Shown: in pieces, positions 42,491-51,601 of the stretch
How positions within the stretch are numbered: position 1 is the first letter of the stretch
How the letters are laid out: every line of letters starts with the position of its first letter
Program-made: the position numbers and the translations under genes
From: Micromonospora sp. MW-13
GTDB lineage: Bacteria; Actinomycetota; Actinomycetes; Mycobacteriales; Micromonosporaceae
Length of the DNA: 64,000 bases
Assembly (NCBI RefSeq): GCF_003434305.1
Contig: NZ_QKKX01000064.1
Span: forward strand, 44,879 to 108,878
Reading direction: 5' to 3'
Notes under the pieces: model-generated
Seen by the model: the letters and a program-made list of their open reading frames with translations, nothing else
Told to the model about the DNA's origin: nothing
The model's database searches: none

Positions 42491-42502
42491 TAGCGTCGCG
42501 GC
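42491..42502 (+). promoter_or_regulatory. -10 element of a second probable leaderless transcript
   Basis: TAGCGT (42491-42496) is followed by six bases and the ATG at 42503, with no ribosome-binding site. It repeats the arrangement seen at 41079-41090. Confidence 0.45.
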
Positions 42503-43501
42503 ATGGAGCAGATGCTGGTCACCGGCGGTGCGGGGTTCATCGGTGCCAACTTCGTCCACCGGGCGTTGGCCGTCCGGCCGGATCTGCGGCTGACCGTCCT
42601 CGATGCGCTCAGCTACGCCGGTAACCGGGGCAACCTCGCCGAGGTGGCCGACCGGATCACCTTCGTCCGTGGCGACGTCTGCGACGGCGACCTGGTCGAC
42701 GCCCTCGTCCGGGACTGCGACACGGTGGTCCACTTCGCCGCCGAGTCCCATGTGGACAACTCCCTCCAGGACCCCACCCCGTTCCTGCGGACCAACGTCG
42801 AGGGCACTTTCGTGCTGCTCGAGGCGGTCCGCCGGCACGACCGGCGGCTGCACCACGTCTCCACCGACGAGGTGTTCGGCAGCCTGCCGCTGCACGGCGG
42901 CGGGGCGTTCACCGAGGAGACCCGGTACGACCCGTCGAGCCCGTACTCGGCCACCAAGGCGGCCTCGGACCTGCTGGTCCGGGCCTGGACCCGGTCGTAC
43001 GGGGTCCGGGCGACGCTGTCGAACTGCGCGAACAACTACGGGCCGTACCAGAACGTGGAGAAGTTCCTGCCCCGGCAGATCACCAACGTGCTGCTCGGGC
43101 AGCGGCCGAAGCTCTACGGCACCGGCGAGAACGTGCGGGAGTGGACCCACGTCGACGACCACAACGACGCGGTGCTGGCGATCCTCGACGCCGGCAAGGT
43201 CGGCGAGACGTACCTGATCGGCTCCGGCGCGCAGTGGAGCAACCGGGCCCTGGTGGAGCTGACCCTGACGCTGCTCGGCCGGCCCACCGACGACTTCGAC
43301 AGCGTGCCGGACCGCCCCGCCCACGACCTGCGCTACGCCTGCGACAGCGGGAAGATCCGCCGGGAGCTGGGCTGGCGGCCCCGCTGGGCGGAGCTGCCCG
43401 ACGGGCTGGCCGCCACCATCGACTGGTACCGGCGCAACGAGTGGTGGTGGGGGCCGCAGAAGGCCGGCACCGAGGCCCGCTACGCGGCCATCGGGCGCTA
43501 G
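42503..43501 (+). CDS. rfbB: dTDP-glucose 4,6-dehydratase
   Basis: The 332-residue extended SDR enzyme converts dTDP-glucose to dTDP-4-keto-6-deoxyglucose. The NAD site is TGGAGFIGANFVHRA at the N-terminus. The family motif HFAAESHVDNSLQDP is present, as is HVSTDEVFGSL with the catalytic Thr-Asp-Glu. The active Tyr and Lys are in PYSATKAASDLL. It is somewhat shorter-ended than some homologues but complete. No RmlA, RmlC or glycosyltransferase gene lies nearby, so it acts as an orphan dehydratase here. It may serve cell-surface sugars or a deoxysugar made elsewhere. Confidence 0.93.
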   Translation: MEQMLVTGGAGFIGANFVHRALAVRPDLRLTVLDALSYAGNRGNLAEVADRITFVRGDVCDGDLVDALVRDCDTVVHFAAESHVDNSLQDPTPFLRTNVEGTFVLLEAVRRHDRRLHHVSTDEVFGSLPLHGGGAFTEETRYDPSSPYSATKAASDLLVRAWTRSYGVRATLSNCANNYGPYQNVEKFLPRQITNVLLGQRPKLYGTGENVREWTHVDDHNDAVLAILDAGKVGETYLIGSGAQWSNRALVELTLTLLGRPTDDFDSVPDRPAHDLRYACDSGKIRRELGWRPRWAELPDGLAATIDWYRRNEWWWGPQKAGTEARYAAIGR

Positions 43502-43819
43502 CCGGCCGACGGCCCCGGCCGGCCTCGATCGCCCGGTTCTGCCGGGGAGCCAGGACTGACCTCAGCGCAACGACCGATCGCGTCGACCCCGCAGGCCGAT
43601 CGCGCCACCGATGCGCTGCGCGAGGCGGGCGAGGGCGACGGCGTCCCGGCCGAGGTGAGGAGCTGGCGCAACCGGTGGACCATCGGCAGCGACGTCCAGG
43701 TGCGGTACGGCCGGGACGACCGCTGGTACCCGTTCCGGAAGCGGTCGGGGCAATGGAGGCCGGCGGGGCCACCCAGCCCGGACCCGGCGGACGCCCTGCT
43801 CGACTTGCCCCGGGGCTGA
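43502..43819 (+). pseudogene. C-terminal scrap of a SWIM zinc finger-type protein
   Basis: The frame ending at the TGA 43817-43819 reads RNRWTIGSDVQVRYGRDDRW then YPFRKRSGQWRPAGPPSPDP, followed by a short tail. That pattern matches the C-terminal end of actinobacterial SWIM zinc finger proteins as I remember them. No start region or SWIM motif precedes it; a GTG at 43655 could open a 54-residue frame without an evident ribosome-binding site. It looks like what remains of a deleted gene. Confidence 0.5.
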
Positions 43820-43892
43820 TGATCGGTGACGAGAACGGGCGCGGCCCGACGAGGGAGAGGGACAGGTGGACGCGTCCGCGCCGGTCAGGCCG

Positions 43893-43958
43893 GGAGTACG
43901 CGTTCGAGTTCGGCCTCCAGCGGGTGCCCGAAGGCGTGGCGGTGGTCGTCGCCGAGCG
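43893..43958 (+). pseudogene. 3'-end fragment of a tetR gene, paralogous to 53567-54349
   Basis: These 66 bp match 54256-54321 of the intact TetR gene at 57 of 66 positions by my count. Both encode EYAFEFGLQRV-x-x-G-x-x-VVVAER. The fragment lacks everything upstream and soon diverges downstream. It is a truncated copy just before the GlnX-PknG module, while the intact gene lies just after that module. Confidence 0.72.
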
Positions 43959-44014
43959 GTCGGCCGAGGCTGCGGGTGCACCCCGTCGCGCAGCGCCTGG
44001 GCGTGCCGCGCCGC

Positions 44015-44048
44015 CGCACCGACCGGTACACCGTGGCGTCCCGGCGGG
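44015..44048. repeat. 34-bp copy of a segment of the 41091 membrane-protein gene
   Basis: This stretch matches 42099-42132 at 33 of 34 positions. In the intact gene it encodes RTDQYTVASRR. Here it lies outside any functional frame, so it is another gene scrap in the 43.5-44.2 kb gap. Confidence 0.75.
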
Positions 44049-44194
44049 CCACCGCCCGGTCGGATACCGGACATGGTGCGGCCCACCCCCCGGCTGCTCT
44101 GCCATCCTGGATCTTCTCTCCGGTGTCCATCCGCGCCGGCCAGGCCCGGGCCGGCGAGCTGGAGGTGGCGCGGGCGGGGCGGACGGGGGCGCGG

Positions 44195-45508
44195 ATGACC
44201 GTAGGTGTGGAAGTCGGCCGCAGGGCCGAGGCGTCGACCGCGACGCTGACCGGGAGCGCGGCCCAGCCGGACCGGGGCGGCCCGGCGCGCTGGCGGGACC
44301 CGCTCCGGACGACCCCCGCGCGGATCGTGGTCCACGGGCTCCTCCTCGCGGCCCTGCTCGTCGCCACGGCCGTGGTCGCGCTGCGCGCGGGCGGGCCGGC
44401 GACCACGCTGGGCGAACGGTCCGCCGCGGCCGCCGCGCGGACCGGCACGAGCGCCCGCCAGATCTACGTCGGCCTGGCCGACGCCGACGTCGCCGCCAGC
44501 GCCGTTTTCCTGCTGCCACCCGGCGCGGACCGGATGGCCGGGCTGAAGGCCGACTACCAGCGGAAGATCCACGAGGTCGAGCACGCGCTGAACGCCTCGA
44601 TGGGCGCGGCGGTCGACGACCCGGACCGGCTCGCGAAGCTGGCCACGATCGCCGCCCGGTTGCAGGTCTACCAGCGCATCATCTCCGACGCGCTGGCGGT
44701 GGCCGAGGCCCGGGGAACGGTCGCCAGCCAGGGGGTGCTCGCCTCCGCGTACGCGCGGGAGGCGTCCTACTACCTGTCCACCCAACTGCTGACCGCCGCC
44801 CAGACCCTGTGGGACTACGACACCAGGCTGCTGCGGGAGGCCCGGGTCGACGCCCGGTGGTGGGCGGCAGCCTCCCTGCTGATGCCGTTGCTGACCCTGG
44901 CGGCGCTCGGGGCCGTCCAGTGGTGGCTGTGGCGGCGCACCCGCCGCCGGCTCAACGCCGGCCTGCTCGTCGCCTCGGCGGGCGTCGCGGCCGTCCTGGC
45001 CCTGGCCGTCGCCTCGTGGTCGCACTGGCCGGCGGCCGACAGCCGGTTCCCCGAGCTGGAGCGGGCCGTGGCCGAGCAGAGCGCCACCCAACAGCGGCTC
45101 GGCACCCTGCTGGCCGGCCGCGCGGACGTCTACCTCGGGCTCGGCGCCAGCGTCGACCCGGTGGGCCACCACGAGGACTTCGACGGCCGGAAGCTCTGCG
45201 ACGTCCCGGACGGGGTGGACTGCGCCACCCTGACCGACGTGTGGACCGCCCGGCAGAGCCAGGAGCCGGACGCGTTCCGCCGGGCCATGGACGCGGTGCT
45301 GGACGCCGGGCCGGCCGGGAGGTCGTTCGACGCGGCGACCGCCACCCTCACCGCCCGGCTCGACGAGGGCGACAAGGTGGTCGCCGGGTACGTCGACCGC
45401 CTGCCGGCGACGCCGCGCCAGTTCGGCGGGCTCGCCGCGTGGGTCACGTTGCTCGCCGGCGCCGCGGTCGTCGGCGGGTTGCGGCAACGCCTGGCCGAGT
45501 ACCGGTGA
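44195..45508 (+). CDS. glnX: GlnX-like membrane sensor protein
   Basis: The 437-residue protein starts at an ATG with GGGGG upstream. Membrane segments lie near 50-72 (IVVHGLLLAALLVATAVVAL), at about 230-250 (AAASLLMPLLTLAALGAVQWW), near 265-280 and at the C-terminus. Helical outer regions lie between them. The order GlnX, GlnH, then PknG is the same as in mycobacteria and corynebacteria, where GlnX joins the extracellular amino-acid-binding GlnH to the kinase PknG. The call rests on topology plus that order rather than on strong motifs. Upstream lies the scrap-filled gap. Confidence 0.72.
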   Translation: MTVGVEVGRRAEASTATLTGSAAQPDRGGPARWRDPLRTTPARIVVHGLLLAALLVATAVVALRAGGPATTLGERSAAAAARTGTSARQIYVGLADADVAASAVFLLPPGADRMAGLKADYQRKIHEVEHALNASMGAAVDDPDRLAKLATIAARLQVYQRIISDALAVAEARGTVASQGVLASAYAREASYYLSTQLLTAAQTLWDYDTRLLREARVDARWWAAASLLMPLLTLAALGAVQWWLWRRTRRRLNAGLLVASAGVAAVLALAVASWSHWPAADSRFPELERAVAEQSATQQRLGTLLAGRADVYLGLGASVDPVGHHEDFDGRKLCDVPDGVDCATLTDVWTARQSQEPDAFRRAMDAVLDAGPAGRSFDAATATLTARLDEGDKVVAGYVDRLPATPRQFGGLAAWVTLLAGAAVVGGLRQRLAEYR

Positions 45509-45525
45509 GACGGGCGGGGGAACCG

Positions 45526-46641
45526 ATGACGACACAGGTGACGACACGATCGGCGGCCCGCCGCGGCGGCGGGCCGGTGGCCGCCCGGGCCGCGCGGGCC
45601 GGCGTCCTGCTGCTGGCGGTGGCGGCGTGCACGGCGGTTCCGCCGGACTCCACCACCGTCCCCGCCGCGGCGCCCTCGGGCGTGCAGCAGATCGCCGCCG
45701 GTGGTGAGCCGGCCAACGCCATCTGCACGGTGCGCAGCAGCTTCGCCCCGAGCAGTACCCCGCCGCGGGCGATCCTCGACCGGGCGCCGGGGCAGGGCCT
45801 GGTCGCGGGCGTCGACCCGTCGGACGCCACGATGAGCCACTGGAACGCCGTGACGCAGCAGTTCGAGGGCTTCAACATCGACCTGCTGCTGGCGGTGGTC
45901 CGGGCCATCTGGCCGGGGGAGGAGCCGCGCAAGCGGCTCACCTTCAAGGTGGTGCCGCCCGGGCAGGGCGCCTTCGAGATGCTGGCGCCGGACCACCCGG
46001 ACCGGGTCGACGTCATCGCCACCTCGCTGACGGCGAGCTGCGAGCGGGCGAAGCAGGTCGTCTTCTCCAACGACTACCTCGACTCGGGGCAGACGGCGCT
46101 GGTCCGGCGTGTCGACGGGCGGCCGGACGGGCCCCCGGAGTACGCGGGCATCGAGCAGCTCGGCGGCCGTCGGGTCTGCGCGGCGGCGCGGACCACCTCA
46201 CTCGCGGCGATCGCCAGCTACCGCACGGCCGACGGCGCGCACCCGGTGCCGGTGCAGGCCGCCCACGCGATCGACTGCCTGGTCATGCTGCGCCAGGGCC
46301 AGGTCGACGCGGTCAGCACGGACGAGAACATCCTGATCGGCTTCACCCGGATGGCACCCGACACCGTGTTGGTCACCGAGTCGCCCCGGGACAACGCCCC
46401 GTTCTGCCGCTACCACGACGGCAGGCGGCCGTGCACCTGGTTCACCGACGAGCCGCACGCCTTCGCGTTCGCCCGGGACAACCCGGACAGCGTCGAGCTG
46501 GCCCGGTTCGTCAACCACGTCCTGGAGTCCACCCGCGCCTCCGGGGCGTGGTCGGCGGCGCACCAGCAGTGGCTCGCCGACCACCCCGACCGGGGGCAGC
46601 CGACACCGGGCCCGCCGGTCACGTCGTGGCCGCCCGGCTGA
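45526..46641 (+). CDS. glnH: GlnH-like substrate-binding lipoprotein
   Basis: The 371-residue protein starts at an ATG with GCGGGGG upstream. A lipobox (LLLAVAACT) sits near residue 36. The family-3 solute-binding pattern follows: LVAGVDPSDATMSHWNAVTQQFEGFNIDLLLAVVRAIW in outline, VDVIATSLTASCERAKQVVFSNDYL, and VDAVSTDENILIGF. It is anchored outside the membrane and should bind an acidic amino acid or amide (aspartate or glutamate in mycobacterial GlnH). No transporter permease is nearby, consistent with signalling rather than uptake. Confidence 0.85.
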   Translation: MTTQVTTRSAARRGGGPVAARAARAGVLLLAVAACTAVPPDSTTVPAAAPSGVQQIAAGGEPANAICTVRSSFAPSSTPPRAILDRAPGQGLVAGVDPSDATMSHWNAVTQQFEGFNIDLLLAVVRAIWPGEEPRKRLTFKVVPPGQGAFEMLAPDHPDRVDVIATSLTASCERAKQVVFSNDYLDSGQTALVRRVDGRPDGPPEYAGIEQLGGRRVCAAARTTSLAAIASYRTADGAHPVPVQAAHAIDCLVMLRQGQVDAVSTDENILIGFTRMAPDTVLVTESPRDNAPFCRYHDGRRPCTWFTDEPHAFAFARDNPDSVELARFVNHVLESTRASGAWSAAHQQWLADHPDRGQPTPGPPVTSWPPG

Positions 46642-46654
46642 GGGGCGGAACGTG

Positions 46655-47860
46655 ATGCCGGACGGCGAACGGCTCGACGCGGTGCGGGCCGCGCACGGCC
46701 TGGCCGCCGAGTGGCTGCTGGAGGCGCAGGGGTTGATCACCGGGGAGTTCCACGCCCCGCTCGCCGGGGTCACCGCCGGGACGGAGAGCGCGGCCTGGGA
46801 CGAGCTGCACGTGCTCGGCTGCCTGTCGCTGGCCCTCGACCCGATGGACGACGGCCCCGACCCGCCGGGCGCCGACCCGCCGGGCGCCGACCCGCCCGGC
46901 GCCGACCCCGACCCGCCCGGCGCCGACCCCGACCCGCCCGGCGCCGACCCGGCCGGCCCCGGTGTCCGCCCCGGCCCGGCGGCGCTGCGCGACGACCGCC
47001 TCGCCCGGCTGCTCACCGACCCGATCGAGGTCACGTTCACCTCCGCGACGGGGGAGGCGGCCCGGGTCGAGTGGTTGCCCCTCGACGAGATCGTCGCGGC
47101 GGCCCGGGAACGCCGGGCCACGATCCGCCGGCTCGTCGACGCGTACCGGACGGCCGTGCGGTTCGTGGAGGCCGACCTCGACCGGCTGCGCAAGGAGGTC
47201 GCGGACCTGCGGCACCGGGCCGGGGTGGCCGGCCGGGGCGCGGCGCTGGACGTACCCGCCGCGCGGCTTGCCGGGCTGGAGCGGGAGGCCGCGGCGGACC
47301 CGGTGGGCTGCGCCCGCCCCGGCCCCTGGCGGGACGCGCTGGCCGGCCTCGCGGACGACCTCGCCGCCGTGCGCCGGGCGCTCGCCCCGGCCAGCGACGA
47401 CCCGGACCGGCGGACGGCCGGGGAGCGGCGGCTGCGCTCGTCGGTGCGGCGCCTGCGGGAGCTGGCGGCCGAGGCGGCCCGGGAGGGGCTGGGCGACGGC
47501 GGCGACCCCCTGGCCGCCCTCGACGTCGACGGGCTGCTCGCCCGCGCCGCCGGGGCCCGCGCCGCGTCGCCCGGCGATCCGGCGGGCCCCGCCGCCGAGC
47601 TGGAGGCTGCCCTCGACCGGGCCGCCGACCTGGTCGACGCCGCCCGGCGGCGGCTGCGCGCCCGCTGCCACCTGGAACTCGGCGGGCGGCTGGAGGCGTA
47701 CCGGCAGCGCGCCGCCGACGAGGACCGGGCCGAGCATCCCGACCTGGAACGGAGCTACCGCGAGGCGCGGGACAGGCTGCGCCCCGACCGCTTCGCCGTG
47801 ACCGCTGCGAGCCGGGCGGTCCGCGCCTACCAGCAGGCCGTGAACGAGGTGACGCGATGA
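46655..47860 (+). CDS. Coiled-coil protein inserted between GlnH and PknG genes
   Basis: The 401-residue protein starts at ATG 46655 (AGGGGCGG upstream; a GTG one codon earlier is possible). After a helical start (ERLDAVRAAHGLAAEWLLEAQ) it has PPGAD repeats at about 70-98. The rest is charged helix and probable coiled coil (IRRLVDAYRTAVRFVEADLDRLRKEVADLRHRAG). There is no signal or membrane segment, so it is cytosolic. I do not recognise a family. The stop overlaps the PknG start (ATGA), so it is made together with the kinase and may scaffold or be phosphorylated by it. Confidence 0.72.
   Translation: MPDGERLDAVRAAHGLAAEWLLEAQGLITGEFHAPLAGVTAGTESAAWDELHVLGCLSLALDPMDDGPDPPGADPPGADPPGADPDPPGADPDPPGADPAGPGVRPGPAALRDDRLARLLTDPIEVTFTSATGEAARVEWLPLDEIVAAARERRATIRRLVDAYRTAVRFVEADLDRLRKEVADLRHRAGVAGRGAALDVPAARLAGLEREAAADPVGCARPGPWRDALAGLADDLAAVRRALAPASDDPDRRTAGERRLRSSVRRLRELAAEAAREGLGDGGDPLAALDVDGLLARAAGARAASPGDPAGPAAELEAALDRAADLVDAARRRLRARCHLELGGRLEAYRQRAADEDRAEHPDLERSYREARDRLRPDRFAVTAASRAVRAYQQAVNEVTR
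46862..46948. repeat. 15-bp repeat encoding PPGAD, five copies
   Basis: Units of the form CCGCCGGGCGCCGAC occur five times, the last three separated by 6-bp spacers (CCCGAC). They code for the acidic Pro/Gly stretch of the coiled-coil protein. Confidence 0.85.
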
Positions 47861-50058
47861 CGCCGACGAGCCGTTCCTGCGCGGAACGCAACTGCCCCGG
47901 GGCGGTGGACCAGGACGGCTTCTGCCGGCTGTGGGGCCACCCGTGCGGCGGCGGCCCGCCGGGCGCGGACTCGACGCCGCCCTCGGCCGTGGCCCCGCAG
48001 CCGTCGTCCCGGGTCCACCGGCCCGTCCCGGGGCCGCCCCGTGAGCTGTGGCGCCCCCGGGCCCGGCCGTGGGAGAGCCCGGCGTTCATCCCGTCGGCGC
48101 GGGCCCGGGACCCGCTGGAGGCGGTGCTGTCCCAGGCCGTCGTGCCCGAGCACTCCCGGTACTGCCCGCAGACGACGTGCCGGCGCCGGGTGCCCCGGGT
48201 CAGCGGGTACTGCCCGAACTGCGGCTCCCGCTACTCGTTCACCCCGCCGCTGGCCAAGGGCGACGTGCGGGCCGGCCGGTACCGGATCGAGGGCTGCCTG
48301 GGGCACGGCGGGGTGGGCTGGGTGTTCCTCGCCCGCGACGAGGACATGGACGGTAGCTGGCGGGTGCTGAAGGGGCAGCGCAACCCCGAGGACCGGGAGG
48401 CCGCGGCGGCGTTCGTCGGGGAACGGCAGGCGCTGATCGCGCTCAACCACCCCCGCATCGTCACGATCACCCACGCGCTGCGCCCCGAGTCCGACTCCGA
48501 CGTCGGATACCTGGTGATGGAGTACGTCAACGGCGGCACCCTGGAGGACGCCCGCCGCACCATCGGACCGGACGGCGGCCCGTCGGCCGTCGACGTGCCG
48601 CAGGCGCTGGGGTACGGGGTGCAGATCCTCGACGCCTTCGAGTACCTGCACGACCAGGGCTGGCTGTACTGCGACCTCAAGCCCGAGAACGTCATGCTGA
48701 TCGGCGGGTACGGCCCGGACGGCCCGCTCAAGCTCGTCGACTTCGGCGCGGCCCGGCGGATCGACAACACCGTCAGCCCGCCCTGGGGCACGGCGGGCTT
48801 CGAGGCCCCCGAGGTGCAGCGGCTCGGCCCGGCGGGGCCGAGCGTCCGCTCCGACATCTACACCGTCGGCCGTACCCTCGCCGCGTTGACCCTGGCGGTC
48901 AGCTCGGCGGACCTGCGTCCCCTGCCGGTGGGGCAGGACCTGCTGCGGCTGCCGCTGCCCGCCCCGCTCGACCCGTTCGCGCGGCTGCTGGCCCGGGCCA
49001 CCGCCGTCGAGCCCGAGGAGCGGTTCGGCTCCGCCGCCGAGATGCGTGAGCAGGTCAGGGGGGTGCGGCGGCAGGTCCGCTCGGCCGCCGACGGCATCCC
49101 CCGGCCGACCCGGTCCACCCTGTTCAGCCCGGCGGCGTGCGCGTTCGCCCTGCACGCCGACGTCGACGCTCTCGACGTGGTGGAGATCGTGCTCGGCCTG
49201 CCGATGCCGCTGGTCGACGGCAACGACCCGGCCGCCGGTTTCCTCGCCTCGCTCGGCCCGGCCACCCCCGCCGAGCTGATCGCCCTGCTCGGCACCGCGC
49301 CCGAGCACACGGCCGAGGTCACCTACCGGATGGTCCGGGCGTACCTCGCCGCGGGCCGGGCGGACGAGGCGGGCCCGCTGCTCGCCGCCTTCCCCGACGA
49401 CCTGCGCGACTGGTCGCTGTGGTGGCACCGGGGCCTGGTGGCCCTGGTCGGCCGGCACGGTGCGACCGCCCGGGACTGGTTCGGGCGGGTGTACGGGTGG
49501 CTGCCCGGCGAGGTGTCCGCGCGCCTGGCGTACGCGGTGGCCTGCGAGATCGCCGGCGACCACCCGACGGCCGCCGCGCACTACCGGGGGGTGTGGGAGA
49601 CCGACCAGGGCGTGGTCGCCGCCGCCTTCGGGCTGGCCCGCTGCCTGTTCGTCACCGAGGGCCCGCGCCCCGCCACCGCCGTCCTGCTCACCGTGCCGGA
49701 GTCCTCCCGCGCCTCGACGGTGGCGGCGACCTGCGCGGTACGGATGCTGCTGGAGGCGCCGGAGGACGGCCACCGGCTCGACGCTGCCCTCGACGCCGCG
49801 GCCGTCGTGGAGAAGCTGCCCCCGTTCGCCGAACGCGACCTGGTCGAGGCGCACATCCTGCGGATCGCCCTCGGCAGCGACCTGGCCGACGGGCGGTACG
49901 CCGACCGGCGCCTGTTCGGCCACCGGCTCGACCCGGACACCCTGCGCCGCGCCTTCGAACGCACCTGCCGGTCCCTGGCCGGCCGCACCGGCGACCGGCG
50001 GGAGCGGATCGCGCTGGTGGACCTCGCCAACGCGCACCGGCCGGTGACCTGGTGGTGA
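47857..50058 (+). CDS. pknG: PknG-type serine/threonine protein kinase
   Basis: The 733-residue protein has PknG architecture in order: Cys pairs (CAERNC; CPQTTC ... CPNC, rubredoxin-like), the kinase domain, and helical TPR repeats. Kinase motifs are the Gly loop LGHGGVGWVFLA, the VAIK-type Lys in WRVLKGQ, the catalytic loop WLYCDLKPENVML (usual His-Arg replaced by Tyr-Cys, as in PknG), and DFGAARR. PknG adjusts glutamate and TCA-cycle flux by phosphorylating FHA proteins such as GarA/OdhI, in response to amino acids sensed through GlnH/GlnX. An extra N-terminal Cys cluster and Pro-rich linker precede the rubredoxin part. Confidence 0.94.
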   Translation: MTPTSRSCAERNCPGAVDQDGFCRLWGHPCGGGPPGADSTPPSAVAPQPSSRVHRPVPGPPRELWRPRARPWESPAFIPSARARDPLEAVLSQAVVPEHSRYCPQTTCRRRVPRVSGYCPNCGSRYSFTPPLAKGDVRAGRYRIEGCLGHGGVGWVFLARDEDMDGSWRVLKGQRNPEDREAAAAFVGERQALIALNHPRIVTITHALRPESDSDVGYLVMEYVNGGTLEDARRTIGPDGGPSAVDVPQALGYGVQILDAFEYLHDQGWLYCDLKPENVMLIGGYGPDGPLKLVDFGAARRIDNTVSPPWGTAGFEAPEVQRLGPAGPSVRSDIYTVGRTLAALTLAVSSADLRPLPVGQDLLRLPLPAPLDPFARLLARATAVEPEERFGSAAEMREQVRGVRRQVRSAADGIPRPTRSTLFSPAACAFALHADVDALDVVEIVLGLPMPLVDGNDPAAGFLASLGPATPAELIALLGTAPEHTAEVTYRMVRAYLAAGRADEAGPLLAAFPDDLRDWSLWWHRGLVALVGRHGATARDWFGRVYGWLPGEVSARLAYAVACEIAGDHPTAAAHYRGVWETDQGVVAAAFGLARCLFVTEGPRPATAVLLTVPESSRASTVAATCAVRMLLEAPEDGHRLDAALDAAAVVEKLPPFAERDLVEAHILRIALGSDLADGRYADRRLFGHRLDPDTLRRAFERTCRSLAGRTGDRRERIALVDLANAHRPVTWW

Positions 50059-50128
50059 CCCGCGGCGCGCGCGCCGAGCCGGGAGCCGGCCGGGCCTCGG
50101 CCGGCGGACCCGACGAAAGGAGCCCCGC

Positions 50129-51601
50129 GTGACGGCACCGGACGGGCTGCGGCTCGACCTGACCGCCCACCACAGCGAGTACCTGCCGACCGACGGCGGG
50201 ATCGTCGACGTCGTCGCCGCCGTGCGGGCCGGACCGGCCGGGGGCGACGCGCGTCACCACGGGCTCGCCGAGGTGATCCTGCTCGACTGCTCCGGTTCGA
50301 TGGGCGCGCCGCAGACCAAGATGCGGGCCGCCCGCGCGGCCACCCTCGCCGCCGTCGACGCGCTGCCCGACGGGGTGGCGTTCGCCGTGGTGGAGGGCAC
50401 CAGCAGGGCCACGATGATCTACCCCGGCGAGCGGCGGCTCGCGGTCGCGGACGAGGGCACCCGGGCCGCGGCTCGGCGCGCGGTACGCCGGGCGTCGCCG
50501 CACGGCGGCACCGCCATCGGCAAGTGGCTGCTGCTGGCCCGGGATCTGCTCGGCACCCGGCCCGACGCGATCGGGCACGCCATCCTGCTGACCGACGGCC
50601 GCAACGAGTCCCAGCAGCCCGCCGAGCTGAGGGCGGCGGTGGAGTCCTGCGCGGGCCGGTTCACCGTGGACTGCCGGGCCATCGGCTCGGCGGACGGGGT
50701 GCACGACTGGGACGGCCCGGAGTTGCTCGGCATCGCGGACGCGCTGGGCGCCAACCCGGTGGTGCCGGTGGAGGACCTCGACGGCCTCGCCGCCGAGTTC
50801 GCGACCGTGCTGGCCCGCGCGCTGGCCCGCCGGGCCGCCGACGCCCGGCTGCGGGTGCGCACCAGCGCGCTGGCCCGGATCCGCTTCGTCAAGCAGGTGT
50901 ACCCGACCATCGCCGACCTCACCGGCCGGGGCGTGGCCGCCGGCGACCTCACCACCGACTTCCCCATCGGGGCGTGGAGCCCGGCCGACCGGCGCGACTT
51001 CCACGTAGCCCTGGAGGTGGACCCGATGACCCCGCAGGCCCGGCGGCGGATCGGCTGGCTGGGCGTCCGGGTCGACGCGGCCCCGGACGCCGCCGAGGTG
51101 CCCGTCGACGTGGAGTGGACCGACGAGATCGAGCTGTTCTCCCAGGTGCACGAGACCGTCGCCCACTACACCCACCAGCAGGGGTACGCCGAACAGGTGG
51201 GGCTGGCGCTGGCCGCGGCGAACGTCGGCCGGCTCACCGACGCGGAGCTCCACCTCGGGCGGGCCGTGGCGCTCGCCCACGCTGGCGGCCACGACGACAA
51301 GCTGCGGCAGCTCGATCGGATCGTGGACGTGCGGGACGCCGCCACCGGCGACGTGCGCCTCAAGCCCCACGTCGACCTGCGACGGTGGCAGTACTCGGCG
51401 GCGGTCGCGCCGCAGACGTCCTCCTGGGTGTCCGGGGAGCCGGGGGACGGCCCCGGGCGGTCGGATCCGCCGCCGTACCCGGCCCCCGAGCAGCGGGTGC
51501 CGCCGTGGGAGCACTGCGGCGAGCTGCACACCCGCCCGTACTGCGGTGAGTGCGGCAGCCACCACGAGTCGCCGGGCGGGCCGGCCCCGGTGGGCACGTG
51601 A
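50129..51601 (+). CDS. von Willebrand A domain protein of the PknG module
   Basis: The 490-residue cytosolic protein starts at a GTG (GAAAGGAG upstream). A vWA domain has a perfect MIDAS, DCSGSMG, near residue 54, plus HGGTAIGKW and LLTDGRNES. Further beta and helical regions follow. The C-terminus carries CGELHTRPYCGEC, a small zinc-ribbon pattern. Such proteins often follow pknG in larger actinobacteria. It may be a phosphorylation target or assembly factor. The stop overlaps the NTPase start (GTGA). Confidence 0.85.
   Translation: MTAPDGLRLDLTAHHSEYLPTDGGIVDVVAAVRAGPAGGDARHHGLAEVILLDCSGSMGAPQTKMRAARAATLAAVDALPDGVAFAVVEGTSRATMIYPGERRLAVADEGTRAAARRAVRRASPHGGTAIGKWLLLARDLLGTRPDAIGHAILLTDGRNESQQPAELRAAVESCAGRFTVDCRAIGSADGVHDWDGPELLGIADALGANPVVPVEDLDGLAAEFATVLARALARRAADARLRVRTSALARIRFVKQVYPTIADLTGRGVAAGDLTTDFPIGAWSPADRRDFHVALEVDPMTPQARRRIGWLGVRVDAAPDAAEVPVDVEWTDEIELFSQVHETVAHYTHQQGYAEQVGLALAAANVGRLTDAELHLGRAVALAHAGGHDDKLRQLDRIVDVRDAATGDVRLKPHVDLRRWQYSAAVAPQTSSWVSGEPGDGPGRSDPPPYPAPEQRVPPWEHCGELHTRPYCGECGSHHESPGGPAPVGT

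Noticed and set aside
42503..43501. dTDP-glucose dehydratase as part of an AHBA-linked glycosylated product
   Set aside because: It lies 12 kb from the AHBA genes, with unrelated loci between and no other deoxysugar gene, so no link can be claimed.
43141..46641. Very long rightward frame across dehydratase, GlnX and GlnH
   Set aside because: Only the last 371 codons are coding; the rest is the off-frame shadow of GC-rich genes, with high Arg and Pro.
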